Source: an uncultured Bacilli bacterium (lineage in GTDB: Bacteria > Bacillota_I > Bacilli_A > RFN20 > CAG-826). From it: a DNA stretch of 57,382 nucleotides. How positions within the stretch are numbered: position 1 is the stretch's first letter; each line of letters opens with the position of its first letter. Below, piece by piece: positions 43,351 to 52,412 of the stretch. A program made the position numbers and the translations under genes. The notes under the pieces were generated by a model. The model saw only the letters and a program-made list of their open reading frames with translations, did not search any database and was not told where the DNA came from. Location: NCBI GenBank assembly GCA_944358865.1, contig CALVRV010000006.1:1-57382 (forward strand), given 5' to 3'.

Positions 43351-43408
43351 TAAAAGTCTGCAAAAACTTAATATTTTTTAAGATTAAGAATTAAAAAAAC
43401 ATCTATAT

Positions 43409-43437
43409 TTGTCATAATAACAATATTTATTTATAAT
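43409..43437 (+). promoter_or_regulatory. galU promoter
   Basis: TTGTCA (43409-43414), 17-nt spacer, consensus TATAAT (43432-43437). Confidence 0.8.
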
Positions 43438-43461
43438 AAATAAGAAAAGGAATTGATTTTT

Positions 43462-44349
43462 ATGCAACAAAATATTAAAAAAGCTGTTATCCCATGTGCA
43501 GGTTTAGGAACTAGATTTTTGCCTGCTACTAAAGCGATGGCTAAAGAAATGCTTCCAATTGTTGATATTCCTACTTTACAATATCAAATTAAAGAAGCTA
43601 TTGATGCCGGTTTAGAAGAAATTATATTGATTATAAGCGACGCTAAAGAGGAAATTAAAAAACATTTTTCTCGTGATGAAAATTTTGAAAATTATTTAAT
43701 CGAAAAAGGAAAACAAGAAGAAGCAAATTTAATTAAGCAATTATCGACCATGGCGAAAATTACTTATGTTGTTCAAAAAGAACAAAAAGGTTTAGGACAT
43801 GCGATATTGTGCTGTAAAGAAGTCATTAAAGATGAACCATTTGTTGTTATATTAGGAGATGATTTAATTATTAATGAAAAAGGCGATAATGTTTCAAAAC
43901 AAATGATAGATATTTATCGTGAAAAACATTGCCCAATTATTGGTTGTCAAAATGTTAAGGAAAGCGAAGTTAGTAAATATGGTATCATGTCTTTAAAAGG
44001 AAAGATGGAAAATCGTATCGGTTATTTATTAGATATGGTTGAAAAACCAAAATTAGAAGAAGCACCTTCACATTTAGCGTGTTTAGGAAGATATTTATTA
44101 ACTAGCGATATTTTCAAAATATTAGAAAATACCAAACCTGGTAAGGGTGGTGAAATTCAATTGACAGATGCGATTAAAAGTTGGTGTAAATATCAAGATG
44201 TTATTGTTTATGATTTTATTGGTCGAAGATATGATGTTGGCGATAAATATGGGTATGTAGAAGCTGTGATAGATTTTGCTTTAAAACGCGATGATATGAA
44301 AGAAAAAGTCTTAAATCATATTAAAGAAATATTATCTAAAAAGGAATAA
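43462..44349 (+). CDS. galU: UTP-glucose-1-phosphate uridylyltransferase
   Basis: A 295-residue enzyme making UDP-glucose, a donor for lipid and surface glycans, including the GT4 enzyme in this window. It has KKAVIPCAGLGTRFLPATKA (nucleotide loop), KEMLPIVDIPTLQYQIKEA, VVILGDDLI and VEKPK, with KGGEIQLTDAI near the end. The ATG at 43462 follows AAAAGG; a TTG 9 nt upstream is less likely. Confidence 0.95.
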   Translation: MQQNIKKAVIPCAGLGTRFLPATKAMAKEMLPIVDIPTLQYQIKEAIDAGLEEIILIISDAKEEIKKHFSRDENFENYLIEKGKQEEANLIKQLSTMAKITYVVQKEQKGLGHAILCCKEVIKDEPFVVILGDDLIINEKGDNVSKQMIDIYREKHCPIIGCQNVKESEVSKYGIMSLKGKMENRIGYLLDMVEKPKLEEAPSHLACLGRYLLTSDIFKILENTKPGKGGEIQLTDAIKSWCKYQDVIVYDFIGRRYDVGDKYGYVEAVIDFALKRDDMKEKVLNHIKEILSKKE

Positions 44350-44352
44350 GAT

Positions 44353-45795
44353 ATGTTTGATATTGTTATTATTGGCGCTGGAATAGTTGGTGCTATGTTA
44401 GCTAGAAAATTATCACAATACGAATTAAAAATTTTGGTAATTGAAAAAGAAAATGATGTTGCAAATGTCACAACCATGGCTAATAGTGCGATTATTCATA
44501 GCGGCTATGACCCATTACCAAATTCATTAAAAGCTAAATTAAATGTCTTAGGAAATAAGCAATTTGATGAAATTGCAAAACAATTAGATGTTAAATTTTC
44601 TCGTATTGGTTCTTTAACTTTAGCTTTTGATGAAAAACAATTAGAAACATTGAAAGAACTTCAACAAAGAGGAAAAGAAAATCAGGTTGAAACATTTATT
44701 TTAAATAAAGAAGAAACTTTAAAAATAGAACCTAATATTAATGATAATGTCATAGGATCTTTATTTGCTCCTACTGCGGGAATTATAGACCCTTTTAATT
44801 TGTGTGTTCATGCGATGGAAAACGCCTGTGAAAATGGGGTAATTCTTCATTTAGAAGAAGAAGTTATTGATATAAAAAAAGAAGATAATAACTTTAAAAT
44901 AATTACAAATAAAGATGAATATTTAACTTCTATCGTTATTAATGCATCAGGATATAACGCTGATGATATTGCTAAAAAAGTTGAAGATATTGACTGGTCA
45001 ATAAATCCAAGAAAAGGACAATATTTTGTTTTAGATCATTTTGATGATAATTTTGTTAATCATGTTATATTCCCACTTCCAAGTGAAAAGGGTAAGGGTG
45101 TCTTAGTAAGTAAGACAACATCTAATAATTATATTGTTGGTCCTAGTAGTGAACCTTGTTTAAAAGATGATTTTTCTTGCGATAAATTAACTTTAGATAA
45201 TGTAAGAAATAGCGCTAAAGAGATGGTTAAAAATATTCCTTTTAATCAAACTATTAGAATTTTTTCTGGTATTAGAGCTACTTCTTCACGACATGATTTT
45301 ATTATCGAACCAGCAAAAAAATATCCTAATTTTATTAATATTGCTGGTATAGAATCACCTGGTTTAGTTTCTTCACCCGCGATAGCGGATTATGTTATTA
45401 CAAATTATATTTCTAAATTGATTAATCTTGTTCCTAATAAAAATTTTAATCCATATGTTAGACCTTATGTTCACTTTTTAGATTTAAGCATAGAAAAACA
45501 AAACGAATTGATTAAAAAAGATAAAGATTTTTCAAAATTAATTTGTAACTGTGAAAAAGTTACCTTGGGTGAGATAAAAGATGTTTTAAATCGCTATGTT
45601 AAACCATCAACTTTAAAAGGTGTTAAAAAAAGAACTAGAGCAGGATTTGGCAAATGTCAAAGCGGATTTTGTCAATCTAATATAATTGATATTTTATCTA
45701 CTTTTTATCAAGTTGATAAAACTAAAATTTTATATGATAAAATCAATTCTAATATTTTATTTTATAAGACAAAGGTAGGAGAAAATAATGATTAA
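44353..45795 (+). CDS. GlpA-like FAD-dependent oxidoreductase with [2Fe-2S] BFD-like tail
   Basis: A 480-residue flavoprotein of the DAO / glycerol-3-phosphate dehydrogenase type. The FAD-binding start is DIVIIGAGIVGAMLARKLS, with NSAIIHSGYDP and IFSGIRATSSRHDF in the body. The C-terminal ~60 residues hold a Fer2_BFD-like site: CNCEKVTLGEIKDVL then GKCQSGFC. This architecture is common in anaerobic Firmicutes, upstream of an FAD/NAD oxidoreductase and a DUF1667 protein, the exact set seen here, and is taken to be an anaerobic glycerol-3-phosphate (or related hydroxyacid) dehydrogenase complex. Overlaps the next gene by 8 nt. Confidence 0.85.
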   Translation: MFDIVIIGAGIVGAMLARKLSQYELKILVIEKENDVANVTTMANSAIIHSGYDPLPNSLKAKLNVLGNKQFDEIAKQLDVKFSRIGSLTLAFDEKQLETLKELQQRGKENQVETFILNKEETLKIEPNINDNVIGSLFAPTAGIIDPFNLCVHAMENACENGVILHLEEEVIDIKKEDNNFKIITNKDEYLTSIVINASGYNADDIAKKVEDIDWSINPRKGQYFVLDHFDDNFVNHVIFPLPSEKGKGVLVSKTTSNNYIVGPSSEPCLKDDFSCDKLTLDNVRNSAKEMVKNIPFNQTIRIFSGIRATSSRHDFIIEPAKKYPNFINIAGIESPGLVSSPAIADYVITNYISKLINLVPNKNFNPYVRPYVHFLDLSIEKQNELIKKDKDFSKLICNCEKVTLGEIKDVLNRYVKPSTLKGVKKRTRAGFGKCQSGFCQSNIIDILSTFYQVDKTKILYDKINSNILFYKTKVGENND

Positions 45796-47035
45796 TTGTC
45801 AGTTGGTTATTATCGGTGGTGGTTCAGCTGGCATGGCCAGTGCTTTAAAAGCCTATCAAGAAGGTATTAAAGATATTATTATCATTGAAAAAGATGATAA
45901 ATTAGGCGGAATTTTAAATCAATGTATTCATGATGGTTTTGGTTTAGATTTATTTAAAGAAGAATTATCTGGACCAGAATATGCTTATCGTTTCATTCAA
46001 GAAATTGAAAAATTGAATATTAGATGTTTTCTTTCAACATTTATTTTAGGAATTGATAATGATTTTAATATTAAAATTTTAAACAAAGATGGGGTAGAAA
46101 TTATTAAAGCCCACGCGATAATTTTTGCTGCTGGATGCTATGAAAGAAATGCTGGTGCGATCAATCTTATGGGTGATAGACCTAGTGGTATTATGAGTGC
46201 TGGTACCGCTCAAAAATATTTAAATATTAAAGGATATATGCCTTCTAAGCGTGTTGTTATTTTAGGTAGCGGTGATATAGGCTTAATTACTGCTCGAAGA
46301 ATGACACTTGAAGGCGCTGAAGTTTTAGCGGTTTTAGAAATAATGCCATATAGTAATGGATTAACTAGAAATATTAAACAATGTTTAGATGATTTTAATA
46401 TCCCTTTATATCTTTCGACAACAGTTAAACAAGTGATTGGCAAATCACGTTTAGAAAAAGTAATCGCGTGCCGTGTAGATGAAAATGGCAATTTTATTGA
46501 TGGAAGTGAAATAGAATTTGATTGTGATACACTTTTACTAAGTGTTGGCTTAATTCCTAATATTGGATTAATTAAAGATATGGGAATAAGATTTTCTTCT
46601 ACTCGTGGTCCTGTTGTTGATGAATTACTTCAAACTGATAAAAAAGGATTGTTTGCATGTGGTAATTGCCTCCATGTCCACGATTTAGTCGATCATGTTA
46701 CTAATGAAGGATATCTTGCTGGTTTAGGTGCTTCTTTATTTTTGAAAAATAAAATTAAAGAAAACTTAAATGTTGAAGTGATTGCTAAAAATTATGTTTC
46801 ATATGTTGTTCCACAATATATCAACACAACATTATTAGATAATATTACTTTAAAATTTCGAGTCAAAAAGCCATTAAAAAATGTCAATATAGTCATTTCT
46901 GATGATAAAAGAATAATTAAACGTATTCCAAAGTTAACGCTTCTTCCTTCACAAATGGAAAATATTGTTATTAAAACTTTGGACTTAGTTCAAAACAATG
47001 GTAAAATATACGTAGACATCGAGATGAAAATATGA
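45788..47035 (+). CDS. FAD/NAD(P)-dependent oxidoreductase, second subunit of the GlpA-like set
   Basis: A 415-residue pyridine nucleotide-disulphide-type flavoprotein without the redox disulphide. FAD motif QLVIIGGGSAGMASALKA, the family's GGILNQCIHDGFGL, the second nucleotide-binding VVILGSGDIGLITARRM and the C-terminal FAD motif GLFACGNCLHVHDLVDHV. This is the usual middle gene between the GlpA-like flavoprotein and DUF1667. Overlaps of 8 and 4 nt with its neighbours indicate one operon and a stable complex. Confidence 0.85.
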   Translation: MINCQLVIIGGGSAGMASALKAYQEGIKDIIIIEKDDKLGGILNQCIHDGFGLDLFKEELSGPEYAYRFIQEIEKLNIRCFLSTFILGIDNDFNIKILNKDGVEIIKAHAIIFAAGCYERNAGAINLMGDRPSGIMSAGTAQKYLNIKGYMPSKRVVILGSGDIGLITARRMTLEGAEVLAVLEIMPYSNGLTRNIKQCLDDFNIPLYLSTTVKQVIGKSRLEKVIACRVDENGNFIDGSEIEFDCDTLLLSVGLIPNIGLIKDMGIRFSSTRGPVVDELLQTDKKGLFACGNCLHVHDLVDHVTNEGYLAGLGASLFLKNKIKENLNVEVIAKNYVSYVVPQYINTTLLDNITLKFRVKKPLKNVNIVISDDKRIIKRIPKLTLLPSQMENIVIKTLDLVQNNGKIYVDIEMKI

Positions 47036-47373
47036 AACAATTAACGTGCATTATTTGTCCGCGGGGTTGTCAATTAACGATTGATGATAACTTAAATGTA
47101 ACTGGTAATTTTTGTAAACGAGGTCAAATATATGCCCTTGAAGAATTAACTAACCCTTCAAGAACGTTGACGACTACAATTCGAGTAAGAAATCGTAAAG
47201 ATGTTTTAATTCCTGTCCGAACAAATAAAAAAGTACCTAAAGATAAATTGTTCGACATCATGCAAATTATTAATAAAACTACAGTTTTAGCACCTTGCCA
47301 TATTAATGATGTGGCAATTAAAAATGTTTTAAATCTTGGTGTGGATATTATTTTTACTAGCGAAATTAAATAA
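47032..47373 (+). CDS. DUF1667 cysteine-rich protein
   Basis: A 113-residue protein. The N-terminal third has four cysteines, TCIICPRGCQLTI (Cys6, Cys9, Cys13) and Cys28 in GNFCKRG, suggesting a metal or iron-sulphur site. The remainder, RTLTTTIRVRN and VPVRTNKKVPKDK-like text, is the DUF1667 core. It completes the three-gene oxidoreductase set and overlaps the middle gene by 4 nt. Confidence 0.88.
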   Translation: MKQLTCIICPRGCQLTIDDNLNVTGNFCKRGQIYALEELTNPSRTLTTTIRVRNRKDVLIPVRTNKKVPKDKLFDIMQIINKTTVLAPCHINDVAIKNVLNLGVDIIFTSEIK

Positions 47374-47433
47374 TTAACTAGTGTTTGTTAATATTTATAA
47401 TTGACAATTTGGTTAGTTAGAAAGCGAGGAATT

Positions 47434-49125
47434 ATGCTTGATTCCATTAAAGTATTTGCCCTTGGTGGCTTAGATGAATTAGGAAAAAATATGATTGTCG
47501 TTGAAGTTAATGACGATATCTTTATTTTAGATTGCGGTTTAAAATTTCCAAATAAAACCACACCTGGTATTGATTTTTTAATACCAAATCTTGATTATAT
47601 TAAAAATAACGCTCATCGTGTTAAAGCTTATTTTATAAGTCATCCACATGACGAACAAATTGGAGCTTTACCATTTTTTTATGAATACGCTCCTGCTCCT
47701 GTTTATGTTACTAATTATGGTAAAACAGTTATAACTAGAAGAACAATTTTTGCTAACAAAAGATTAAATTATAATTTTATTGTTGTAAAACCAACATCTA
47801 GACATTTAGTTGCAGGACATGAAGTACAATTATTTCAAACTTGTCACAATGCCTATGATTCATTTGGTGTTGCTATTTTAACTAATCGTGGGTATGTCGT
47901 TTATTCAAGTGAATTTATTGTTGATTATGATACAAAATATAAATCATTTTTATTTGATTTACCTGCTTTAAGTAAAATTGCTGAAAAAGAAACTTTACTT
48001 TTAATGTGTGAATCTTTAGGTGCGACCTATGAAGGATATTGTTCGCCATCACATTGCTTTACAAATCACATTAAACAATATTTTAATAATAATCAGGGTA
48101 GGTTATTTGTTGGTGCTTTTTGGCAAAATAGCTTTAATTTGAATGAAATTTTGCAGTTATGTCTCGAAAATAATAAAAAAATTGTTTATTTTGATATGTT
48201 AACTAAATACATAATTGAAAATTTACAAGCTGATGGAATAATTAATATTCCAAAAGATAATTTGATTAATTATGAAGATGTTTTAAGATATCGAAGTCAA
48301 GATGAGGTCTTTATTATTTTAGGACACGGTGAAAATTTATTTGAAAAAATTCAACAACTTTGTCATAAAGAAAACGAAGATAAAAGAATATTTTTAAATG
48401 AAACTGATACCTTCTTATTATGCGCGCCACCAAGTGATAATTTAGAAGATTTATTTACCAAAACTGTTGATGAATTATTTAAAACTCATGCAAATGTCGT
48501 ATATTTAAAAAGAAAAGACGCTGCCTCAATGCACGCGAGAAGTAATGATTTAAAAATGATGTTATCATTACTTAAACCAAAATATTATTTGCCAGTCAGA
48601 GGTAGTTATGTTCAATTATTAGCTAACGCTAAAATTGCTTTAGGCATGGGAATTGGTTTAAATCATACGAATGTTTTTGTTTTAGATAATGGTTCCGTTG
48701 TTAATTTTAAAAAGGATGAGATTCGACCAACTTTGGATAATAAAGAAAATATTGAAGCTAGTGAAGTCATTATTGATGGAATAGGTGTTGGTGATGTAAG
48801 TGAAGAGGTATTGCAAGAAAGAAACAAACTTTCTTATGGTGGAGTTGTTGTTATTGCAAGTTCGATTTCTTTATCAGAAAAAAAGATTATTACTAAACCA
48901 GATTGTCAAATGCGAGGTTTTGTTTTCGTAAAAGATGCTGAACCAATATTAAAATCAGTCACTAACATTTATATTGAAGAAGTTAATAATGCTTTAAAAA
49001 ATAGCGATAAAGGATTTAATCGTAAGCAAGTTTACGAAGTAATTAAAGATCGAGTTTCAAAGGCAATTAGGCATCATTTAAGACGTGACCCTGTTGTCGT
49101 GCCTATCATTATTGAAACAGAATGA
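47434..49125 (+). CDS. RNase J2-like metallo-beta-lactamase protein with degenerate active site
   Basis: A 563-residue protein with RNase J length and layout (IKVFALGGLDELGKNMIVVE at the N terminus; beta-CASP region; LLKPKYYLPVRG; C-terminal PVVVPIIIE). The first metal motif, H-x-H-x-D-H in RNase J1, reads SHPHDEQIG (His70, His72, Asp73, Glu74, Gln75), close to the HGHDEN form of B. subtilis J2. The bridging T-G-D-F motif reads SSEF (Glu160), the G-S-Q-G-E-P block reads LGHGEN and the H-V-S-G-H block reads AASMHAR. Nuclease activity is probably weak or lost; a structural partner of RNase J1 is likely. The start at 47434 follows GCGAGGA. Confidence 0.85.
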   Translation: MLDSIKVFALGGLDELGKNMIVVEVNDDIFILDCGLKFPNKTTPGIDFLIPNLDYIKNNAHRVKAYFISHPHDEQIGALPFFYEYAPAPVYVTNYGKTVITRRTIFANKRLNYNFIVVKPTSRHLVAGHEVQLFQTCHNAYDSFGVAILTNRGYVVYSSEFIVDYDTKYKSFLFDLPALSKIAEKETLLLMCESLGATYEGYCSPSHCFTNHIKQYFNNNQGRLFVGAFWQNSFNLNEILQLCLENNKKIVYFDMLTKYIIENLQADGIINIPKDNLINYEDVLRYRSQDEVFIILGHGENLFEKIQQLCHKENEDKRIFLNETDTFLLCAPPSDNLEDLFTKTVDELFKTHANVVYLKRKDAASMHARSNDLKMMLSLLKPKYYLPVRGSYVQLLANAKIALGMGIGLNHTNVFVLDNGSVVNFKKDEIRPTLDNKENIEASEVIIDGIGVGDVSEEVLQERNKLSYGGVVVIASSISLSEKKIITKPDCQMRGFVFVKDAEPILKSVTNIYIEEVNNALKNSDKGFNRKQVYEVIKDRVSKAIRHHLRRDPVVVPIIIETE

Positions 49126-49157
49126 CACTGATAAAATTAATCATTTTAAGACAGTGT
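49125..49157 (+). terminator. Hairpin after the RNase J-like gene
   Basis: ACACTG (49125-49130) pairs with CAGTGT (49152-49157), with an inner TAAAAT/ATTTTA helix. No T run follows, so termination is uncertain. Confidence 0.4.
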
Positions 49158-49178
49158 ATAAATTAGTAAAATAGACTA

Positions 49179-49207
49179 TTTAAATATTTATATTTAATTT
49201 ATATAAT
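49179..49207 (+). promoter_or_regulatory. Leaderless-type promoter of ftsK
   Basis: TTTAAA (49179-49184), 17-nt spacer, TATAAT (49202-49207), then 7 nt to the ATG; no Shine-Dalgarno. Confidence 0.65.
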
Positions 49208-49214
49208 TTTATAT

Positions 49215-52082
49215 ATGGAAGAAACAAAAACTAAAAAACAAATTAAAAATATACCACCTAAAACAATTCAATTATTATTTGGATTATTTCTATGCTTAAT
49301 ATCTTTTATATTAGTAATGGATGTTGGCTATGTAGCAAGAACATTAAATTATCTTTTCTTTTTCTTTTTTGGATATGGGTGTTATTTAATATATTTATTA
49401 AATATATGTTTTGGAATTTATTTGATTTTATTAAGTAAAAAGAATATTATCAAACATAAAATTACACTTATCTGCGGTAGTGTTTTTGCTTATATTGGTA
49501 TTTTATCAATATTAAGTTTATCTTTAGGCCGATATAATGTGACATTTGATAATTTTGATAGAAATTTTTTATCTGTTTTTTCTACATTTTATGAAAATTG
49601 TCACCTTCCATTTTTATTTAGTGGTGGTCATAGTTCTATTGGTGGCGGCAGTGTTGGCTATTTAATTGGGCAAATATTTAATTTAACAAATAATATCGTT
49701 TTATCATATTTTTTAGGTAGTCTATTAATATTTTTAGGGCTGATAACTATTTTCTTACCATATTTAATTACTTTAATTAAAAAAATTATTAAAGCTAACA
49801 AAGAAAAAAGAAGCCAATTAGAAAAACAATTTTATGAACAAAATCAGGATTTTAGTTTTGATAATATTAAAAAAGAAACTTCTAATGACTCGAAAAAAAT
49901 TATCTTAAAAGATCATACAAGCGATTTAATAAAACAGGCTAAAATGACTTATCATGAACCTATTAAAAAAGAAGAAAATATAGTTAATAACAATCAATCA
50001 AATAACAAACAAAGTATTGATAATTTATATTTTAATAATGTGAATTATCAAAAAGTTGGTGGACTTAGCCGCGCTCATTATTATGGTGATGGAAGAATTT
50101 TAAATAATGATATCAACAAAGAAAATCTTGTCAGCGAGATGATTAAAAACGAACCAAAAGAAGAAGAGATTAGACCGCAACGCGCTGAACAAATGACCTT
50201 TGATTTAAATATTGACGAAAAAGAAAATAATAAAAATGTCGCTACTAATAATCAATTAAAACAAGAAGAAATATTTACTGATTCATTTTTTGAAGATGAT
50301 AAAGATGATTTAAATGAAATAGATTTCATAAATAATCAAAATAATAATTTAAACATGAATAGTCAAATCAGTCAGCCAATAAACACTAATGCTAGACCTG
50401 ATGTGATGTCTAATAATACTATAAATATATCAAATGAAGAAACAAATACAGCCGATACAAATGACAATAAATATAGTCACAATGTTGTTTTTGAAGAAAA
50501 AGAAGAAAACAATTTTAAAAATATTCACACTATCTCATTTCAAAGACAAGAATACACTATGCCTGGTTTAGATTTATTAGAAGAATATGATAATAAAGAA
50601 AAAGAAAACATAAACAATCAACAAGCATTGACATATATGGGTGAGATTAATGAAGTTTTTAAAGATTTTAATGTCGGTGCAAAAACTACTACATATATTA
50701 TCGGACCTAGCGTTACACAATTTGCAGTTGTTTATGAACCTGGTGTTTCTACTAAAAAAGTTTCATCCATCATCGATGATTTATCTATTCGTCTAGGAGG
50801 GGTATCTGCTAGATTTGAGCCAATCGTATTAGGGAAGCCTTATTCTGGATTACAGTTACCAAATGCTAAAATGGCTACCGTTGGTTTTAAAGAAGTTTTA
50901 GAAAAATTGCCACCTATTGAAGAGCATCCTCTAGCGGTTGCTTTTGGTAAAAATATTTCTGGTGATATTGTTTATGCTGATATTTGTGAATTCCCACACA
51001 TGCTTGTAGCTGGTACAACTGGTAGCGGTAAATCTATTTATATCCACTCTGTTATTATGACTTTAATCATGAGAAATAATCCAAGTGATTTAAGATTAGT
51101 TATTGTCGATCCAAAAAAAGTAGAAATGAAGCAATATAAAAATATGCCTCACCTTTTATGTCCTATTATTGATGATCCAGAAAAAGCTGTTGTGGCACTT
51201 AATAAATTATGTGAAGAAATGGAATCTAGATATCAAGCTTTTGGTCAATATCAAGGTGTTACATCAATTTCACAATATAACAAAAAACGACGCGCGAATA
51301 ATCAAGATACAATGCCATATATTGTTGTAATTTTAGACGAATACGCTGATTTAGTTGATCGTGCAAAAGATATTGCTCGTCCAGTTGTTTCTTTAGCGCA
51401 AAAATCACGTGCTTGTGGTATTCATTTAGTTATTTCTACTCAAAGACCTAGTACCAATGTTATTAATGGTGTTATTAAAGGCAATCTTCCTACTCACGTT
51501 GCTTTAACTACCGCTAGTAGTGTTGACTCTATTACTATTATTGGTGAAGGTGGAGCCGAAAAATTACTTGGAAAAGGTGACATGCTTGTTCAATCACCAC
51601 TTATTAGTCGAAATGGTTGTGTTAGATTACAATCTTGTTTTGTTCAAAACGATGAAATTAGTCGTGTTGTCGATTCATTAAAACGTCAACTTAAAACAGA
51701 ATATGATTCTGATTATCTTGATTTAGTTGATCATAGTAAAGATGAACCAATTACTAACATGCCTAATTTAAATAATAATGATAATTCTAAAGTTGATTCT
51801 CGTTATGAAGATGTTAAAAAAGCCGCTATGGCGGAAGAATATTTCTCGATTAGTAAAATTCAAAGAATGTTTGCTTTTGGCTTTGGACGTGCTGGACGTA
51901 TTTTTAATCAACTTCAACAAGAAGGAATTGTCGCCTCAAGTGGAAACGCTAAAGGTTGTAAAGTTTTAGTACATGATGATTCTTATGGAATTTCTGTTGA
52001 CAATGATTCTAATGAAGTGAGTTCAACAGAATCAATTAATGAATATATTTCTAATAGCGATAATAGTGATGGAGCCTATTAA
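49215..52082 (+). CDS. ftsK: DNA translocase FtsK/SpoIIIE
   Basis: A 955-residue septal DNA pump for chromosome segregation. Residues ~15-190 hold four membrane helices; ~195-470 is a low-complexity, Asn/Glu/Lys-rich linker; the motor follows with Walker A AGTTGSGKSIYIHSVIM (about 598-614) and Walker B YIVVILDEYADLVDRAK (about 708-724), and AQKSRACGIHLVISTQRPS. The C-terminal gamma winged helix (about 868-905, EEYFSISKIQRMFAFGFGRA) recognises polar DNA motifs. AcpS starts 4 nt after its stop. Confidence 0.95.
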   Translation: MEETKTKKQIKNIPPKTIQLLFGLFLCLISFILVMDVGYVARTLNYLFFFFFGYGCYLIYLLNICFGIYLILLSKKNIIKHKITLICGSVFAYIGILSILSLSLGRYNVTFDNFDRNFLSVFSTFYENCHLPFLFSGGHSSIGGGSVGYLIGQIFNLTNNIVLSYFLGSLLIFLGLITIFLPYLITLIKKIIKANKEKRSQLEKQFYEQNQDFSFDNIKKETSNDSKKIILKDHTSDLIKQAKMTYHEPIKKEENIVNNNQSNNKQSIDNLYFNNVNYQKVGGLSRAHYYGDGRILNNDINKENLVSEMIKNEPKEEEIRPQRAEQMTFDLNIDEKENNKNVATNNQLKQEEIFTDSFFEDDKDDLNEIDFINNQNNNLNMNSQISQPINTNARPDVMSNNTINISNEETNTADTNDNKYSHNVVFEEKEENNFKNIHTISFQRQEYTMPGLDLLEEYDNKEKENINNQQALTYMGEINEVFKDFNVGAKTTTYIIGPSVTQFAVVYEPGVSTKKVSSIIDDLSIRLGGVSARFEPIVLGKPYSGLQLPNAKMATVGFKEVLEKLPPIEEHPLAVAFGKNISGDIVYADICEFPHMLVAGTTGSGKSIYIHSVIMTLIMRNNPSDLRLVIVDPKKVEMKQYKNMPHLLCPIIDDPEKAVVALNKLCEEMESRYQAFGQYQGVTSISQYNKKRRANNQDTMPYIVVILDEYADLVDRAKDIARPVVSLAQKSRACGIHLVISTQRPSTNVINGVIKGNLPTHVALTTASSVDSITIIGEGGAEKLLGKGDMLVQSPLISRNGCVRLQSCFVQNDEISRVVDSLKRQLKTEYDSDYLDLVDHSKDEPITNMPNLNNNDNSKVDSRYEDVKKAAMAEEYFSISKIQRMFAFGFGRAGRIFNQLQQEGIVASSGNAKGCKVLVHDDSYGISVDNDSNEVSSTESINEYISNSDNSDGAY

Positions 52083-52086
52083 GTTT

Positions 52087-52410
52087 ATGCCTGTAGGTAT
52101 TGATATTGTTCAAATTAATCGCATTGATATTTCTAATACACGTTTTATTAATAAAGTTTTATCTAAAAAAGAAATTGAATTGATGAATACTAAAATCAAT
52201 AAACAGTCTTTTGTTGCTGGAAGGTTTGCAGCAAAAGAAGCATTTTTAAAAGCTAATAAATGTGGTATATTTGATATGGACTTAAATAAAATCGAAGTCC
52301 TTTATGATGAATTACATCAAAATCCTATTATATATTATGAAAATAAAAAATATGAAAACGTATCTATATCACATGAAAAGGAGTATGCGATTGCAATCGT
52401 TATAATTTAA
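52087..52410 (+). CDS. acpS: Holo-[acyl-carrier-protein] synthase
   Basis: A 107-residue phosphopantetheinyl transferase that activates ACP for lipid synthesis. GIDIVQINRID at the N terminus carries the Mg-binding Asp, and RFAAKEAFLKAN is the second motif; VSISHEKEYAIAIVI closes it. The ATG at 52087 gives the normal start (MPVGIDIV); upstream in-frame ATGs lie inside ftsK. Genes after it continue in the same direction with a 2-nt gap. Confidence 0.9.
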   Translation: MPVGIDIVQINRIDISNTRFINKVLSKKEIELMNTKINKQSFVAGRFAAKEAFLKANKCGIFDMDLNKIEVLYDELHQNPIIYYENKKYENVSISHEKEYAIAIVII

Positions 52411-52412
52411 TT

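Noticed and set aside
47372-47433. Leader structure before the RNase J-like gene (TAACTA/TAGTTA and TGTTAA/TTGACA pairs)
   Set aside because: The helices are short and AT-rich and no promoter position fits well, so it is not listed.
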